Made by a program: the position numbers and the translations under genes
Source: Oscillatoria acuminata PCC 6304
Lineage (GTDB): Bacteria > Cyanobacteriota > Cyanobacteriia > Cyanobacteriales > Laspinemataceae
Length of the DNA stretch: 64,000 nucleotides
NCBI RefSeq assembly: GCF_000317105.1
Contig: NC_019693.1
Coordinates: forward strand, 7,234,501 to 7,298,500
Direction: 5' to 3'
Part shown: positions 25,701 through 34,469 of the stretch, piece after piece
Position numbering within the stretch: position 1 is the first letter of the stretch
Layout of the letters: every line of letters begins with the position of its first letter
The notes under the pieces: model-generated
Databases searched by the model: none
Told to the model about the DNA's origin: nothing
The model's input: only the letters and a program-made list of their open reading frames with translations

Positions 25701-28390
25701 TAGATGCTGTCCGTGCTGGTGACAGTAGTTTGAATCGTGTAGGTGATATTGCCATCGGCAACGGCATCATCTACGCCGGTTACGGTGACGGTTTGAGGGA
25801 CGTTCCAGTTGCCGGGGGTAAAGGTGATGGAGGGAACGGAAACCGTGCCTTCCGCAGTATTGGAACTGACTAAGTTAACGGTGACGTCGGCAGTGGGTTG
25901 GGTGTCGAGGACCACTTCAAAGGAAGCTGTCCCCCCCGCTTCGCTGGTGTTGCCGTTAATGGCAGAAATCGTGACTCCGGCAGTATCGTTATCGGTGATA
26001 GTTAAACTGGCAGTAGCGCTGGCGGCGTTGACGTTGTAGTTGGTGCCGGCATTCAGAGTAAGTTCTACGGTTTCGTTCGGGTCGGCGATCGCGTCATCTA
26101 TGGGTACTACCTCGATCGTGCCGCTGGTTGCTCCCTCAGCAATAAAGAGGCTACCGGATAAGGCAGTATAGTCGATCGCACTGGTAGCAGTTCCGGCAAT
26201 GCTGTAGTTGAGATTGATGCCCCCCGGTGGAGCGGGATCGCTGAGGGTAATCTGGAAGTTACCGGGAGTGGCACTGGTTTCGCTAGGGTTGGTCCCGGCT
26301 GCGATGCTGACTGAAGGCAAGTCGTTATCCATCACGCTGACTGTGACATCGGTGACGGTCAAACCATTGTAGTTGGTATCGGTGGAGGTGACGCTGTGGG
26401 AAATCGTGCTGGTGTGGTCATACTCGACCGCAGTATCGTCAATGGCAGTTACGGTGACAATTTGTTCGGTATTCCAGTTGCTGTTATCGAAGGTGAGGGT
26501 GACAGCAGTTCCCGCACCACTACCGAGGTCGGTTTGGGTGTCGGGGGTGACGGCGATCTGTACCGTGCCCGTGGGTTCGGTAGCGAGTTTGATGGCGTAG
26601 GTATCGGTGATGCCGTCTTCTGAAACGAGGGTATTGGTATCGCCTTCGGCAATAATCACCCCGGCGATGTCGTTGTCGGTGATAGTGAGGCTGGCGGTTT
26701 CACTGCCTGATACCAAGTCGTAATCGGTTCCGGCTACGAGGGAGAGTTCGACGGTTTCATCTCCTTCATCGAGGGAATCGTCGGTGGTAGAAATATTGAT
26801 GGTGGCCGTGGTATTTCCAGCAGGGATAAAGACGCTGCCGGATAAGGCTGTGTAGTCGCTGCCGTTGGTGGCGGTTCCGGCGACGGTGTAGTTCACGGTC
26901 ATCCCGCCTAAGGGGGCGGGTTCGGTGAGGGTGAGGTTAAAGGTCCCGTTGGTGGGGCCGATTTCGCTGGCTGCTGTTCCAGCAGCGATGCTGACGCCAG
27001 TGCTATGCAAGGTATGGCTGGCGATACTGGTTGATGGTTGTAAGACATAACCCGTTCCGGGGGTGAGGGTGATTTCGACGATTTCATCCGGTTCATATAC
27101 CCCATCGTCTATGGGAACGAGGTCGATGGTGGCGGTGGTACTGCCTGCGGGAATGACTGCGCTGCCAGATAAGGCTTGGTAGTCGGTGCCGCTGGTTGCG
27201 GTTCCGGCGACAGTGTAGTTGACTGTGACTCCCCCTACGGGTGCGGGTTCGGTGAGGGTGAGGATAAAGGTGCCGGTGGTGGGGCCGGTTTCAGTTGGGG
27301 TAGTGCCTGGGGTGATGGTGACGACTGGAGAAAGTTTAGCAATCCAGGCGTCAGAGGCCCCGGCATTGCTGCCACCCAAGTTGCCCTCGGTAGATCCAGT
27401 AATGTAGAGGTGGCCCGCGCTATCTACAGTAATGCCGTCAGAGCGGTCACTTGAGGTCGTCCCCAACTGCTGAACCCACTGCTGAGTACCACTGCTGTCG
27501 TACTTGGCAATCCAGGCGTCCTCATACCCGGCATGGATGCCACCCAAGTTGCCATAACTATATCCAGTAACGTAGACGTTGCCCGCGCTATCTACGGTAA
27601 TGCCGGTAGGGAGGTCATCTAAGGTCGACCCCAACTGCTGAACCCATTGTTGAATGCCACTGCTGTCGTACTTGACAACCCAGGCGTCAGTGTACCCGGC
27701 ATTGGTGCCACCCAAGTTGCCCTCGGTAGATCCAGTAATGTAGAGGTTACCCGTGCTATCTACGGTAATGCCGTCAGAGTAATCTCCTGTGGTCGTCCCA
27801 AACTGCTCGATCCATTCCGGTTCGCGTGTCAAAACCCCTGGGTATTCTGCGATTGTCTCCAGCGCAAACGCCAAGGGAGTGTTAATATCCCCGGTGCGAA
27901 CTTCCAGTTCCCAGTCGCCCCCTTTTGCTGCATTCCCCGTTGGGTCATCGGAAGCTGCAATTTCTGCCCCAGTTATTTCACTGAGGCGCTGTACGAAGCT
28001 TTCACCAATTTCTCCGGCTGCTACCTCGCACCCATAGAGCAAAATCTCTGCTTTCCCACTCAGGGCATTGCGCCACTGTCCCAGGGTCTGGCTGTAGCTA
28101 TCTAGGTTATCGGTATTGAGGAGAACCGATCCCAAATATAAGCTGCCCGGACTGCCGTGAGACACGATATGCAATGCCTCAATGTTGCTACGAGTTGCCA
28201 GGAGTTCGGCGATTTGGGCTACCCCATCTCGATCGCGGTGGAGGATTGCCACCTCAGTGCCGGGAAGCACTCCTGCTGCTAAACTTTCCCAGTTTTCTAC
28301 CGCTGCGTCGAAGATTGCAATGCTGCGATAATGCGAATTGGTGCTGGGGTTGCTGTCTACCACAAGCTGAGTCATTTCGAGTGCGTTCAT
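19730..28390 (-). CDS. Giant secreted/surface protein: DUF4347, SBBP, Calx-beta and RTX-like repeats
   Basis: A 2886-residue multi-domain protein. Approximate order: DUF4347 at 25-180 (ALHIVSHGSPGSLYLG); three SBBP beta-propeller repeats at 195-350 (ITVDSTGNLYITGST); about ten beta-sandwich repeats at 350-1470, in which five Calx-beta units (YTVAGTATSGTDYxALSGS...DDxxxExxE) alternate with five related units ending SSDxxYNGMxL and DND; a helical/beta region to about 2130; a Ca-loop segment (VFFDANFNGVWDAEAEPFG, FDTNQNGEIDVTEG); five 46-residue repeats (FDAEYYLAQNTDVAAAVENG...HFGAFGFAEGR) at 2510-2730; and RTX-like nonapeptides (GMEGDDILFGDAGHDILIG). It is probably a secreted, calcium-dependent adhesin or surface protein exported by type I secretion. 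There is no classical signal peptide. The ATG at 28388-28390 follows AAGGAACTTACCTTG; an upstream TTG is less likely. Confidence 0.92.
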   Translation of the reverse strand: MNALEMTQLVVDSNPSTNSHYRSIAIFDAAVENWESLAAGVLPGTEVAILHRDRDGVAQIAELLATRSNIEALHIVSHGSPGSLYLGSVLLNTDNLDSYSQTLGQWRNALSGKAEILLYGCEVAAGEIGESFVQRLSEITGAEIAASDDPTGNAAKGGDWELEVRTGDINTPLAFALETIAEYPGVLTREPEWIEQFGTTTGDYSDGITVDSTGNLYITGSTEGNLGGTNAGYTDAWVVKYDSSGIQQWVQQLGSTLDDLPTGITVDSAGNVYVTGYSYGNLGGIHAGYEDAWIAKYDSSGTQQWVQQLGTTSSDRSDGITVDSAGHLYITGSTEGNLGGSNAGASDAWIAKLSPVVTITPGTTPTETGPTTGTFILTLTEPAPVGGVTVNYTVAGTATSGTDYQALSGSAVIPAGSTTATIDLVPIDDGVYEPDEIVEITLTPGTGYVLQPSTSIASHTLHSTGVSIAAGTAASEIGPTNGTFNLTLTEPAPLGGMTVNYTVAGTATNGSDYTALSGSVFIPAGNTTATINISTTDDSLDEGDETVELSLVAGTDYDLVSGSETASLTITDNDIAGVIIAEGDTNTLVSEDGITDTYAIKLATEPTGTVQIAVTPDTQTDLGSGAGTAVTLTFDNSNWNTEQIVTVTAIDDTAVEYDHTSTISHSVTSTDTNYNGLTVTDVTVSVMDNDLPSVSIAAGTNPSETSATPGNFQITLSDPAPPGGINLNYSIAGTATSAIDYTALSGSLFIAEGATSGTIEVVPIDDAIADPNETVELTLNAGTNYNVNAASATASLTITDNDTAGVTISAINGNTSEAGGTASFEVVLDTQPTADVTVNLVSSNTAEGTVSVPSITFTPGNWNVPQTVTVTGVDDAVADGNITYTIQTTVTSTDSIYSSINPNDVSVTNIDNDTPNILVTQSGGSTAVTEGGTTDSYQLVLTSAPTANVNITITPDVQTDLGNGAGTAVTLTFNNTNWNNPQTITVTATDDTAVEYAHTSTISHSVTSTDANYNGMAVGNITANVTDNDLPTVNVAAGNNASETNTSSGQFTLTLSDGAPAGGMTVNYSVAGTATSGTDYMALPGSVFIPAGATTANINVTPLDDAIDEPDETVNLTVTSGTGYNLGTNPTATISLIDNDTAGVKLTESNNSTNVSESGITDTYEIVLLSQPTQDVRITINPDSQTRVVGETSLTFTSNNWNVPQTVTVGAIDDTLVEYPHSGTISHSITSSDANYNGMSLSAVTANIADNDWPTIGIAPGISPQEQGPTTGTFNLTLSDPAPVEGIRVSYSFRGNATSGIDYNTLSGSVFIPVGATSANINIVPVDDFIDEDDESLEVSIEPGTNHNIGSSDTATTYIIDNDTAGIRIVESGSGTEVTEGGSADTYTIVLSSQPTADVRIDFSTDANLTPIQSLTFNASNWNVPQTVSVSAVDDTKLQGDRTSAIAHTVSSSDAKYNGMTLPNINAYIHDPDLAETKEGLASGFTLLENLLNEQLSQLTLPIVDKSLQDILPSEFVEKLHTDVLGAINDALDDGAEDLAGTMQEKLSSVFSKVEIDPEISDEELKFTITGENSIDLASIPLEGTLGFPALGIKAEGSADSAFEYQLSLGFGYNKDYGFYFDTENTELSFDLGLGLSDDFKATGTLAFLQLDLENNADDPTKIGAEFKVALQDIDNLPESGDDGDRLTFSELKGKYNLTDLFATTLDTKANLGLKAVTSIEGSAAIPSFNFDLKAEFPVLKYEDEEWSGPQKPTLAFNDMQLDLGTFVTDFAKPIITTVNDVVDPARPVIDTLTKDVSLLSQIEGLKKIFDQNKDDKVTLIEAGATIARKKVDTRFLDALGTIAQVSDSLKELSDQEGTLKIDLGSYELKFDATDPNADLTKAETTTTEEASSPEEQAKSKAGNSKITQFLEALNRIEGLSFPLLSKPLTAIDLLLGKDVTLFAYQMPKLDIDFGFQQEFPIYSIAGVGINGQLGGNFNAKTNLGFGFDTYGLTQWKNTDFALADSYKIFDGFYVSDRQNADGTGPDVNELKLTADIWAGANVSAAVVKAYLKGGVQGTAKLDLLDIGEENGTSDGKVRGSEIISRISNPLSMFEINGKVDAFLDAGVDYYVPFSWENAWSKRLATYNLAEFRLGSGPTRRSRAIDGYISAGTVFFDANFNGVWDAEAEPFGITNPDGSFELMVELEKFDTNQNGEIDVTEGKIVMGDGIDVSTYLPLVTPLTSTFDATVVTPLTTLIAQLVEQGMDSAEAQAKVKAALGLPAGVDLQNYDPLEAMANGDANGLTVFASMIQVQNTIVQTAKLIEGVSATPLTQLGYAAIKAIANRLSSGTPVDLTEQSEIEAIINSAIGFVAEAEPTLNSSQVASVVSAASQIMALGNQQVEEIVSSGKSLTDAATDIARLQSVAQGEIATSLPKLAAGTVSVEQFLAQNTSEAIQEKMANAFANNPTVRPVFEDPTIEGGNPTGFINSELGPILPQGLAASSEGVNSGDNNALAQNPLDFNLNLFLRFFDAEYYLAQNTDVAAAVENGTFGSAAEHFGAFGFAEGRAPSELFATDYLSQYADVAEAVTDGTFRSGFEHFIKFGFAEGRFPSEVFKDLEMFYLWKNPDAAAAVGQGSYANGLEHLVAVELASGGNTLSTYEVLTQTFDSQYYLMQNADVAQAVENGIFRSAMEHFIGFGMVEGRAPSMAYSDSYYLPNHADVDEAVKNGIFRSGYEHYMMYGMTEGRIGGEMMGSATSDMILGTAGSNTLIGMEGDDILFGDAGHDILIGVNVNAANPGVGEVDRLIGDVGNDTFVLGDANRTYYDSGVDAETGMNDYAAIADFAIAEDKIQLHGSAADYRLAVSPEGMFEGMAIYRQEGDREDLIAIVQDVSDLNLQESYFSFV

Positions 28391-29243
28391 CAAGGTAAGT
28401 TCCTTTTTGGGTAAATAGGGGATGTCGGTAGATGCAACCCGAGGCAATATCGAGGCGAGTGGGAATCGCTTCTGCTATTAAGTCAACTGAGGCCGATCGC
28501 CCGTTTTGGAGAGAATCGCGGGAAACTCTTGAGTCAAAACAGGATTTTTGCGATCGCATAAACCCGGGCGTTCTTCCCTCGAAAAGGGTGAAAAATGTTT
28601 CGTTCATCTGCCCGAATTTTGCCGCGTTCTGTAGAAGATTGAATGCCACTATAATAAAACGGTTTGTCTGTCAACCCCCAAAAGAATTATGTTATTGAGA
28701 CCCCTTAAACGTAACCTTTAAAACTTCAAGGTGTCAATAGAAAAATTGTAAAGTTTGGGTAAACACCGATCTTTTTCCCCATCGGTATCGAGGGGGGTTT
28801 AACGACGCAATGGGGTTTAGCTGTTTTAATTGAAAAGACTACAATTTTGTCAATGACAAATATACGGTAAAAATATAAATACTTAACTCAAAAGGCAAAA
28901 AAGTCAGTATTTTTACAGAGACGACTTCTTTCTTTGGGGGGATGTGGGAACCACAGATTTCACGGATTTTCACGGATTAAGATGGATAAACCCCTGAGAA
29001 CCGAGGAAAGCATGACACGGAATTAAACCCCCTGTAGACAAATCGCCACAAAAATGTCCCTGCCAGAATCCACTGTGCTGCCGTGGTTTCTCTGCCTTTT
29101 CCTGGGCAATACTCCGGACAAAATTAAGCGGCGATTTCCTGCGGAATAGCTTCGCTTCACGCACCGATTAATCAGAGTTATGCATAATTCAAATAATTTT
29201 TTATCGAAGTAAAATCCACATCGAACTTTAAACTAAATTTCCT
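28391..29243. other. Long non-coding gap upstream of the giant gene
   Basis: These 853 bp are the largest gap in the window and are AT-rich compared with their surroundings. They must hold the promoter and leader of the giant leftward gene. A segment near 28950-28985 (CACAGATTTCACGGATTTTC) resembles a common dispersed sequence. Short open frames here lack ribosome sites and recognisable domains. I see no RNA gene. Confidence 0.5.
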
Positions 29244-31724
29244 TTAAAAATTAATATCTGATAACTCCACAACTTCATCAGGGTATGCTTCCATTAAGGC
29301 AGGCAAAACGGGACAGGGTTCTCTGTCTTGTAAATTGGCGGGTTTACTCCAGGTAAAGGGGGCTTGTTTGGCGGCAGAAATCCATAACAATCGTTTGGCG
29401 CGAGTCATGGCAACATAGAGTAAGCGGTATTCTTCGGCAATTTTGAGGTCTTCGGCTTGTTTCCAGGAGTCGGCGATGGAAGGGAACTGGAAGGGTTCGC
29501 TTTCCCATGACTGGGGTGCGCTTTGGTGGTGTAGGTAAGCGCGAATTTGGGCGCGGGCGACTTCGGATAGGGTGTATTCCCCGAGAAACAGGGCCGGTGG
29601 GGGAACCCAGAAGCTGCCTGGAATCATGTTGGCATGGAGGAAGGGGATGAAGACATAATCCCAATCCAGTCCTTTGGCTTTGTGCATGGTGACAATGGTG
29701 AGTTGTCGCGGGCGAGTATAAATTTTTTCGGCGTTATCTTCTGTATCGACGGGTTCAAAGCGTTCTGAGGTGACGATTTCGTTGAGGACGGTGAGAATGC
29801 CGCTCATGGAGGGATTTCCGGCGGTTTGTTGGGCCAAGCGATCGCCTAATTTATCGGCGGTGGCGAGTTCGGAGGCATCATAATGTAAGGCTAAGGCGAG
29901 GAAGGAAATCAGTTGATACAAGGGGAGTTCTATCCGCGCTGTGAGCAAGCTGGCACAGAACCGTCTCGCTTGCAGTACGGCTGGGGGTTGAGGGGGTTCT
30001 AACGGACCGGGATAGAGGAATTGTTCCGGTAAGCTAGTGAGGGCGTTTAAGTCTTGGGAGGGGATTAAGTTGCGATCGACTAAGACGCGCAAAACGGTTT
30101 TTAAATAGTCCGGGGAATGAGGGCGATCGAGGAATTGCAGCAATGCCAGCATTTCTGCGGGGACTTGAGACCGGCGATCGCTGGCGGATACATCAAACAC
30201 TTCGATGTCATGTTTGGCTAACTCACATTGAATCCCATATAAATGGGGATTGCTCATCACCTCTTGGATAAATCGCCCTTGGCGGTTTTCTCGGACCAAA
30301 ATGGCTGCCGATCGCTCCTCAGTCGTCTCACTAAATAACTGCACCGCCCTCCGCGCAATCAATTCGATAGTGTGATAAATATCCCGAGGTTGATACATCT
30401 CTAATCCTCCTCCGGTGTGAGGCGGATTTGCATCCGGTTGGGGGTCGTCGGATTCAACGGTGCGAATATTTTGCAGGCGAAAGGGTAATTTGGCCGAAGG
30501 GCGACTGTATTCTATCTCCGGTGTAATTTGATGCTGTTGTGCATAATGACGATTGACCCAACTTAAGACAAAATTAGCTGCATTGATGATAATTCGGGTA
30601 CTGCGTCCGGCGCGATCCATTGTCGCCAGGAGATGATCGCGATCGCAGGATTCACAAAAGCGGCGAAAATAGATCGGGTCAGCCGGGGTAAAGGTAGAAT
30701 TAATCGCTTGATTGGGGTCGCCGACGCGAATTAAATTGGGAGGTGCATCAGGATTGTCGCACTGGCGGGCCAAAATTTCTAACAATTGGGTTTGTAAGGG
30801 GGAGGAATCTTGCGCCTCGTCTTCAAATACGGCAAAGACTTGTTTTTGCCACAAATAACAGGCACTCTGATTTTCCAAAACACGCAAGGCAGAAAGAATC
30901 ATGTCATCGTAATCGATGAATTGCCGCGATCGCATCAAGGTTTCATACTGTTCATATAATCCAGCGGCGATCGCCAGAATGCCATAGGGGTCATCCGGAA
31001 CTTGTCCCTCGGATGCCATCGCGATTTGCCATAAATCTTGGGGTAATAATCCCGAAGATTTGGCTTCATGAATAGCAGTTTGTGCGAGTTGCGGCAGCAC
31101 ATCCGTGCGTAAGACAGACTGACGGCGCAAGCGTTCCGTTTCCTCGCCATCAAATTGAGAACCTTCTATTAAAATTTGATACCGTTGGGGATTAGCGGCA
31201 ATCCAGCGTTCTACACTTTGAATGATTAGGCGATTACTTTGGTTGGGGGTGACCAATGTCATCTGTTCTAAGTCCAAACCCGATAATTCCGGATGCTGGG
31301 AGGCGATCGCCAGGGCTAATCCATGTAAGGTATTGACCGTAAATCCGATTTGTGGCATTGCCAATTGTCGCAAGGCGGCACGAATTTTTAATTTTAAATT
31401 AGCTGCCGCAGAACGGGTGAAAGTGACGACAACCAAATGGTGACGATAATGCAGTTTAAACCGCGCGATCGCCAATGCTGCGGCATCCGCCATTCCCTTA
31501 GATTTTCCAGCACCCGGGACCGCAGATACAGCCAAGGGACCGCCTCGCCAATCCGCCATTTGCTGTTGTCCCGGTCGTAATCCATTGCGGATGCGGTGTT
31601 CTGCCTCCTGACGCTTTTGAGCCAATAGCGTCAAAGGTTTGGCAACCGATACAGGCAAGTTGTTATCAAAATCATTGGACATCGTGAGGTTCAACCGGAG
31701 ACAAGGACGATAAGGGGCGGTCAT
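29244..31724 (-). CDS. UvrD/Rep-family (superfamily 1A) DNA helicase
   Basis: The 826-residue protein carries the helicase motifs in order: I/Walker A SAVPGAGKSKG (about residue 67), Ia VVVTFTRSAAANLK, Ic FTVNTLHGLA, II AVFEDEAQDSSP, III RVGDPNQAIN, V IVTMHKAKGLDWDYVFIP, and VI RLLYVAMTRAKRLLW. It should unwind DNA 3'-5' in repair or replication restart. It is more divergent than housekeeping UvrD and may be a lineage-specific paralogue. The start may be the ATG at 31722-31724 or the one at 31680-31682; neither has a strong ribosome site. It reads away from the DUF4349 gene, sharing a divergent promoter region of about 140 bp. Confidence 0.93.
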   Translation of the reverse strand: MTAPYRPCLRLNLTMSNDFDNNLPVSVAKPLTLLAQKRQEAEHRIRNGLRPGQQQMADWRGGPLAVSAVPGAGKSKGMADAAALAIARFKLHYRHHLVVVTFTRSAAANLKLKIRAALRQLAMPQIGFTVNTLHGLALAIASQHPELSGLDLEQMTLVTPNQSNRLIIQSVERWIAANPQRYQILIEGSQFDGEETERLRRQSVLRTDVLPQLAQTAIHEAKSSGLLPQDLWQIAMASEGQVPDDPYGILAIAAGLYEQYETLMRSRQFIDYDDMILSALRVLENQSACYLWQKQVFAVFEDEAQDSSPLQTQLLEILARQCDNPDAPPNLIRVGDPNQAINSTFTPADPIYFRRFCESCDRDHLLATMDRAGRSTRIIINAANFVLSWVNRHYAQQHQITPEIEYSRPSAKLPFRLQNIRTVESDDPQPDANPPHTGGGLEMYQPRDIYHTIELIARRAVQLFSETTEERSAAILVRENRQGRFIQEVMSNPHLYGIQCELAKHDIEVFDVSASDRRSQVPAEMLALLQFLDRPHSPDYLKTVLRVLVDRNLIPSQDLNALTSLPEQFLYPGPLEPPQPPAVLQARRFCASLLTARIELPLYQLISFLALALHYDASELATADKLGDRLAQQTAGNPSMSGILTVLNEIVTSERFEPVDTEDNAEKIYTRPRQLTIVTMHKAKGLDWDYVFIPFLHANMIPGSFWVPPPALFLGEYTLSEVARAQIRAYLHHQSAPQSWESEPFQFPSIADSWKQAEDLKIAEEYRLLYVAMTRAKRLLWISAAKQAPFTWSKPANLQDREPCPVLPALMEAYPDEVVELSDINF

Positions 31725-31867
31725 TATGAGTGTATCGTGTTCTCAGGGCGATCGCCTCTGTTTCAATTTTTGTAGCAGATTCTCCACTTCCCGACTCGTA
31801 AGGTTAGCTTAGGACTAACCGGCAACGGATCTTAATTTGACCCTCTCGCTATCCCAGGAGAACTCCT

Positions 31868-32851
31868 ATGAAATCTTATCCCCGTGCGATCGCCAATGCT
31901 TCTCGGACCCGTAGCAAACGGGTTCAAACCCCGATTTTGCTGCCGATGTTGATTTTGATGGGTGCGATCGCCAGTTGTGGTGCCGTTCCCACTTCCAAAG
32001 ACATGATGAACGAGTCCCTTGTCGCCCAGCAAGGCATGGTTCCCGCATCGGCACCGATGCCGCCATCGGATGCAGTTGCCAATGAAATGGGACGTGCTCA
32101 GGGGGTGGTGGCGGAAGTTGCACAAGGGTCAGGCGAGATTCCCCAAGCGACCCCGCAATTGATTAAAACTGCCTCAATGACAATGGAAGTCGAGGCGATC
32201 GAAGAGCAAATTGACGCCGTTAACCAGATTATTAAGCAAAAACAAGGGGACTTGTTGCAATTTGAAGACAATAAACCGCGATCGCAAAATACGCGCCATG
32301 TCGTTTCGATGCAGTTGCGCGTCCCTCAGCAACAGTTAGAAAATACCATTAATGCGATCGCTGAACTCGGCACCGTCATCAATCGTTCCATTACCGCCGA
32401 AGATGTTTCCGCCCAACTCATTGATAACGATGCGCGGTTAAAAAATCTCCGCAAACAAGAAGAAATGGTCTTAAAAATCATGGAGCGTTCCGGTTCTGTG
32501 GGAGATGTCCTCAATGCTGCGCGAGAACTCGGTAATACTCGTGAACAAATTGAACGCCTCGATGCAGTTCAGGCCAATTTACGAAACAAAGTCGCCTATT
32601 CCACCCTTTATTTAAACCTAGAATCCCCCGTTTCCGCCGCAGAACTCCCCCAAAAATCTATCGGAAAAGAACTGCAAAAAACCTGGGGAAATGCCACGGA
32701 AGCCCTAGGGGATGTGACCGTTGGACTGCTGAAAGTCACCCTTTATTTGCTGGCATTTAGTCCATTTATCCTGTTATTTGCCGGTGGAGCATTTTTAGGT
32801 TATAACAGAATCAAGTCATCCAAAGCAGCCGAATCGACCATCAATCAGTAG
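31868..32851 (+). CDS. DUF4349 domain lipoprotein
   Basis: The 327-residue protein has a basic N terminus, a hydrophobic segment and a lipobox-like LMGAIASC near residue 37. A periplasmic DUF4349 domain follows: IKTASMTMEVEAIEEQI, VSMQLRVPQQQLENTI, and GTVINRSITAEDVSAQLIDNDARL. A coiled coil with ERSGSVGDVLNAARELGNTREQIERL comes next, and a C-terminal transmembrane helix (LLAFSPFILLFAGGAFLGY). Function in this family is unknown; envelope location is clear. The ATG follows AGGAGAACTCCT, a strong ribosome site. The 127 bp to the first kinase gene leave co-transcription possible. Confidence 0.9.
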   Translation: MKSYPRAIANASRTRSKRVQTPILLPMLILMGAIASCGAVPTSKDMMNESLVAQQGMVPASAPMPPSDAVANEMGRAQGVVAEVAQGSGEIPQATPQLIKTASMTMEVEAIEEQIDAVNQIIKQKQGDLLQFEDNKPRSQNTRHVVSMQLRVPQQQLENTINAIAELGTVINRSITAEDVSAQLIDNDARLKNLRKQEEMVLKIMERSGSVGDVLNAARELGNTREQIERLDAVQANLRNKVAYSTLYLNLESPVSAAELPQKSIGKELQKTWGNATEALGDVTVGLLKVTLYLLAFSPFILLFAGGAFLGYNRIKSSKAAESTINQ

Positions 32852-32978
32852 GCCAGGGTTAAAGGGGCGAAAAGTCTATGGCATTGCTGCTGGACTGACC
32901 GCCTCTGTTGCGAAGCGGGATTAACCGGATTCGCCCTGGCATCAGACAACAGAATTAACCAAAGTCAGGGGCATACTC

Positions 32979-34355
32979 ATGCATCAACCCGGAGAGGTCA
33001 TCAAGGCTCGCTATCGTATTCTGAACATTTTGGGACAAGGAGGAATTGCCACGACTTATGCTGCCGAAGATTTAGATATTGGACAAGATGTGGCAATTAA
33101 AATTTTATCCTTGCGGGAGTTAACCGATTGGAAAGTCTTAGAACTTTTTGAGCGGGAAGGCAAGGTTTTGTCTCAATTGAATCATCCCACCATTCCCAAC
33201 TATTTGGATTATTTCCAACTGGATACCGACAACGATCGCTCCTTCTGTATTGTCCAGGAAATTGCCCCGGGCCACTCCTTAGAAGAGTTAGTAGAAAGGG
33301 GATGGCATCCGACCGAATTGGAACTAAGAGATTTGGCTCAACAAATTTTAGAAATTTTGAGTTATCTGCATCAACTTAACCCCCCTGTCGTTCATCGAGA
33401 TATCAAACCTCAGAATATTATTCGTGAGTCTAATGGCAAGGTTTTTTTAGTAGATTTTGGTGCAGTGCAAGATACCTATTTTCATACTCTAAGCCAGGGG
33501 GGGACGATGGTGGGTACTTATGGATATATGCCACCGGAACAGTTTCGAGGACAAGCCGAACCCGCCACAGATTTATATGGTTTAGGTGCAACTTTATTAT
33601 TTTTGTTAAGTCATCAATCACCGGCAGATTTTCCACAAAACAGGCTAAAAATTGACTTTCGTCCTTATGTGACAATTTATCCAGAATTGGCAGATTGGTT
33701 AGAGGGATTGTTAGAACCTTTGATTGAAGATCGCTTTAAATCTGCTCCGGAAGCCTTAGCCGTATTGCATTCACACCGAGAAATTGTTGCGGCGCGACTG
33801 GTCAGTAATCCACAACCGGCTAGGAGTAGCGTCATTCTGCAAAAAATAAATAACAAACTATCGATAACAATTCCATCAGATTCTTCAGAATATTTGGCTA
33901 GTTTACTGTTACTCTCTTTGTCCGCTTTTTTCTTGTTCATGTTGTTCCCGTTTCTCCAAGTTTTTACAAGCTCTGAAATTGGGGCATTTTTCTTAATTTT
34001 TTTATTAATCGTGATGCTAAGTATGGGCTGTTTTGGTCCTAAATTTGTCGATCATTTTGTTTCCACTCAACTAGAATTTCAGGGCAGTCAATTTAAGATA
34101 TCCTGGAGTTTTTTGGGATTAAGCCGAAAAATTAAGGGAAATATTCAGGATATTTTTAGAGTGCAAATCTATAAAAAGAAGGTGCGTAATCATAACAAAA
34201 AAGCAAAAAATAAGTACCGTTTGATCATAAGCTGTGTTTTACAAGTTGGAGTTAAATCTTACCATTTTGGGTATAATCTGACTCAGGCAGAAAAAGAATG
34301 GTTAGTTACGGAAATGGCAAATTTTCTGGGAAAACCTAAAGTTATCGATGCCTAG
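32979..34355 (+). CDS. Ser/Thr protein kinase with C-terminal membrane domain, copy 1
   Basis: This 458-residue Hanks-type kinase has a Gly loop LGQGGIATTYA (18-28), Lys41 in VAIKIL, αC Glu in LFEREGKVL, catalytic loop HRDIKPQN (about residue 139), DFGAVQD and the activation-segment end GTYGYMPPEQF, so it should be active. After about residue 280 come two hydrophobic helices (SLLLLSLSAFFLFMLFPFL; FFLIFLLIVMLSMG). A cytosolic C-terminal module of about 110 residues follows (LEFQGSQFKISWSFLGLSRKIKG ... YHFGYNLTQAEKEWLVTEM). It is the first of three tandem paralogues. The ligand or target is unknown. Confidence 0.94.
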   Translation: MHQPGEVIKARYRILNILGQGGIATTYAAEDLDIGQDVAIKILSLRELTDWKVLELFEREGKVLSQLNHPTIPNYLDYFQLDTDNDRSFCIVQEIAPGHSLEELVERGWHPTELELRDLAQQILEILSYLHQLNPPVVHRDIKPQNIIRESNGKVFLVDFGAVQDTYFHTLSQGGTMVGTYGYMPPEQFRGQAEPATDLYGLGATLLFLLSHQSPADFPQNRLKIDFRPYVTIYPELADWLEGLLEPLIEDRFKSAPEALAVLHSHREIVAARLVSNPQPARSSVILQKINNKLSITIPSDSSEYLASLLLLSLSAFFLFMLFPFLQVFTSSEIGAFFLIFLLIVMLSMGCFGPKFVDHFVSTQLEFQGSQFKISWSFLGLSRKIKGNIQDIFRVQIYKKKVRNHNKKAKNKYRLIISCVLQVGVKSYHFGYNLTQAEKEWLVTEMANFLGKPKVIDA

Positions 34356-34381
34356 TTAGTCAGTTTTTAAAGTATAAAAGG

Positions 34382-34401
34382 AACCCAGAACCGGGTTTTT
34401 T
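34382..34401 (+). terminator. Candidate terminator after kinase 1
   Basis: A short stem AACCC/GGGTT around AGAACC is followed by six T (34396-34401), placed 27 bp after the kinase stop. It resembles the AACCCGGTTT hairpins seen elsewhere in the window. The stem is short, so read-through into kinase 2 is likely. Confidence 0.5.
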
Positions 34402-34469
34402 AGCCTAGGCTTTATCGAAAATTTATAACCTATACTGGACTCAGCATCTAAGATTGAGAAGGAAAAATC

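Noticed and set aside
24000-27300. Regularly spaced similar DNA segments that could suggest a CRISPR array
   Set aside because: They are the coding repeats of Calx-beta-type domains, with a long open frame through them, repeat units of several hundred bases and no conserved short repeat with unique spacers.
28391-28447. TTG start for the giant protein 19 codons upstream
   Set aside because: The ATG at 28390 has AAGGA upstream and is followed at once by the DUF4347 lead sequence.
28970-29164. 64-codon open frame in the long gap upstream of the giant gene
   Set aside because: No ribosome site, no hydrophobic or domain pattern, and base composition like the surrounding non-coding sequence.
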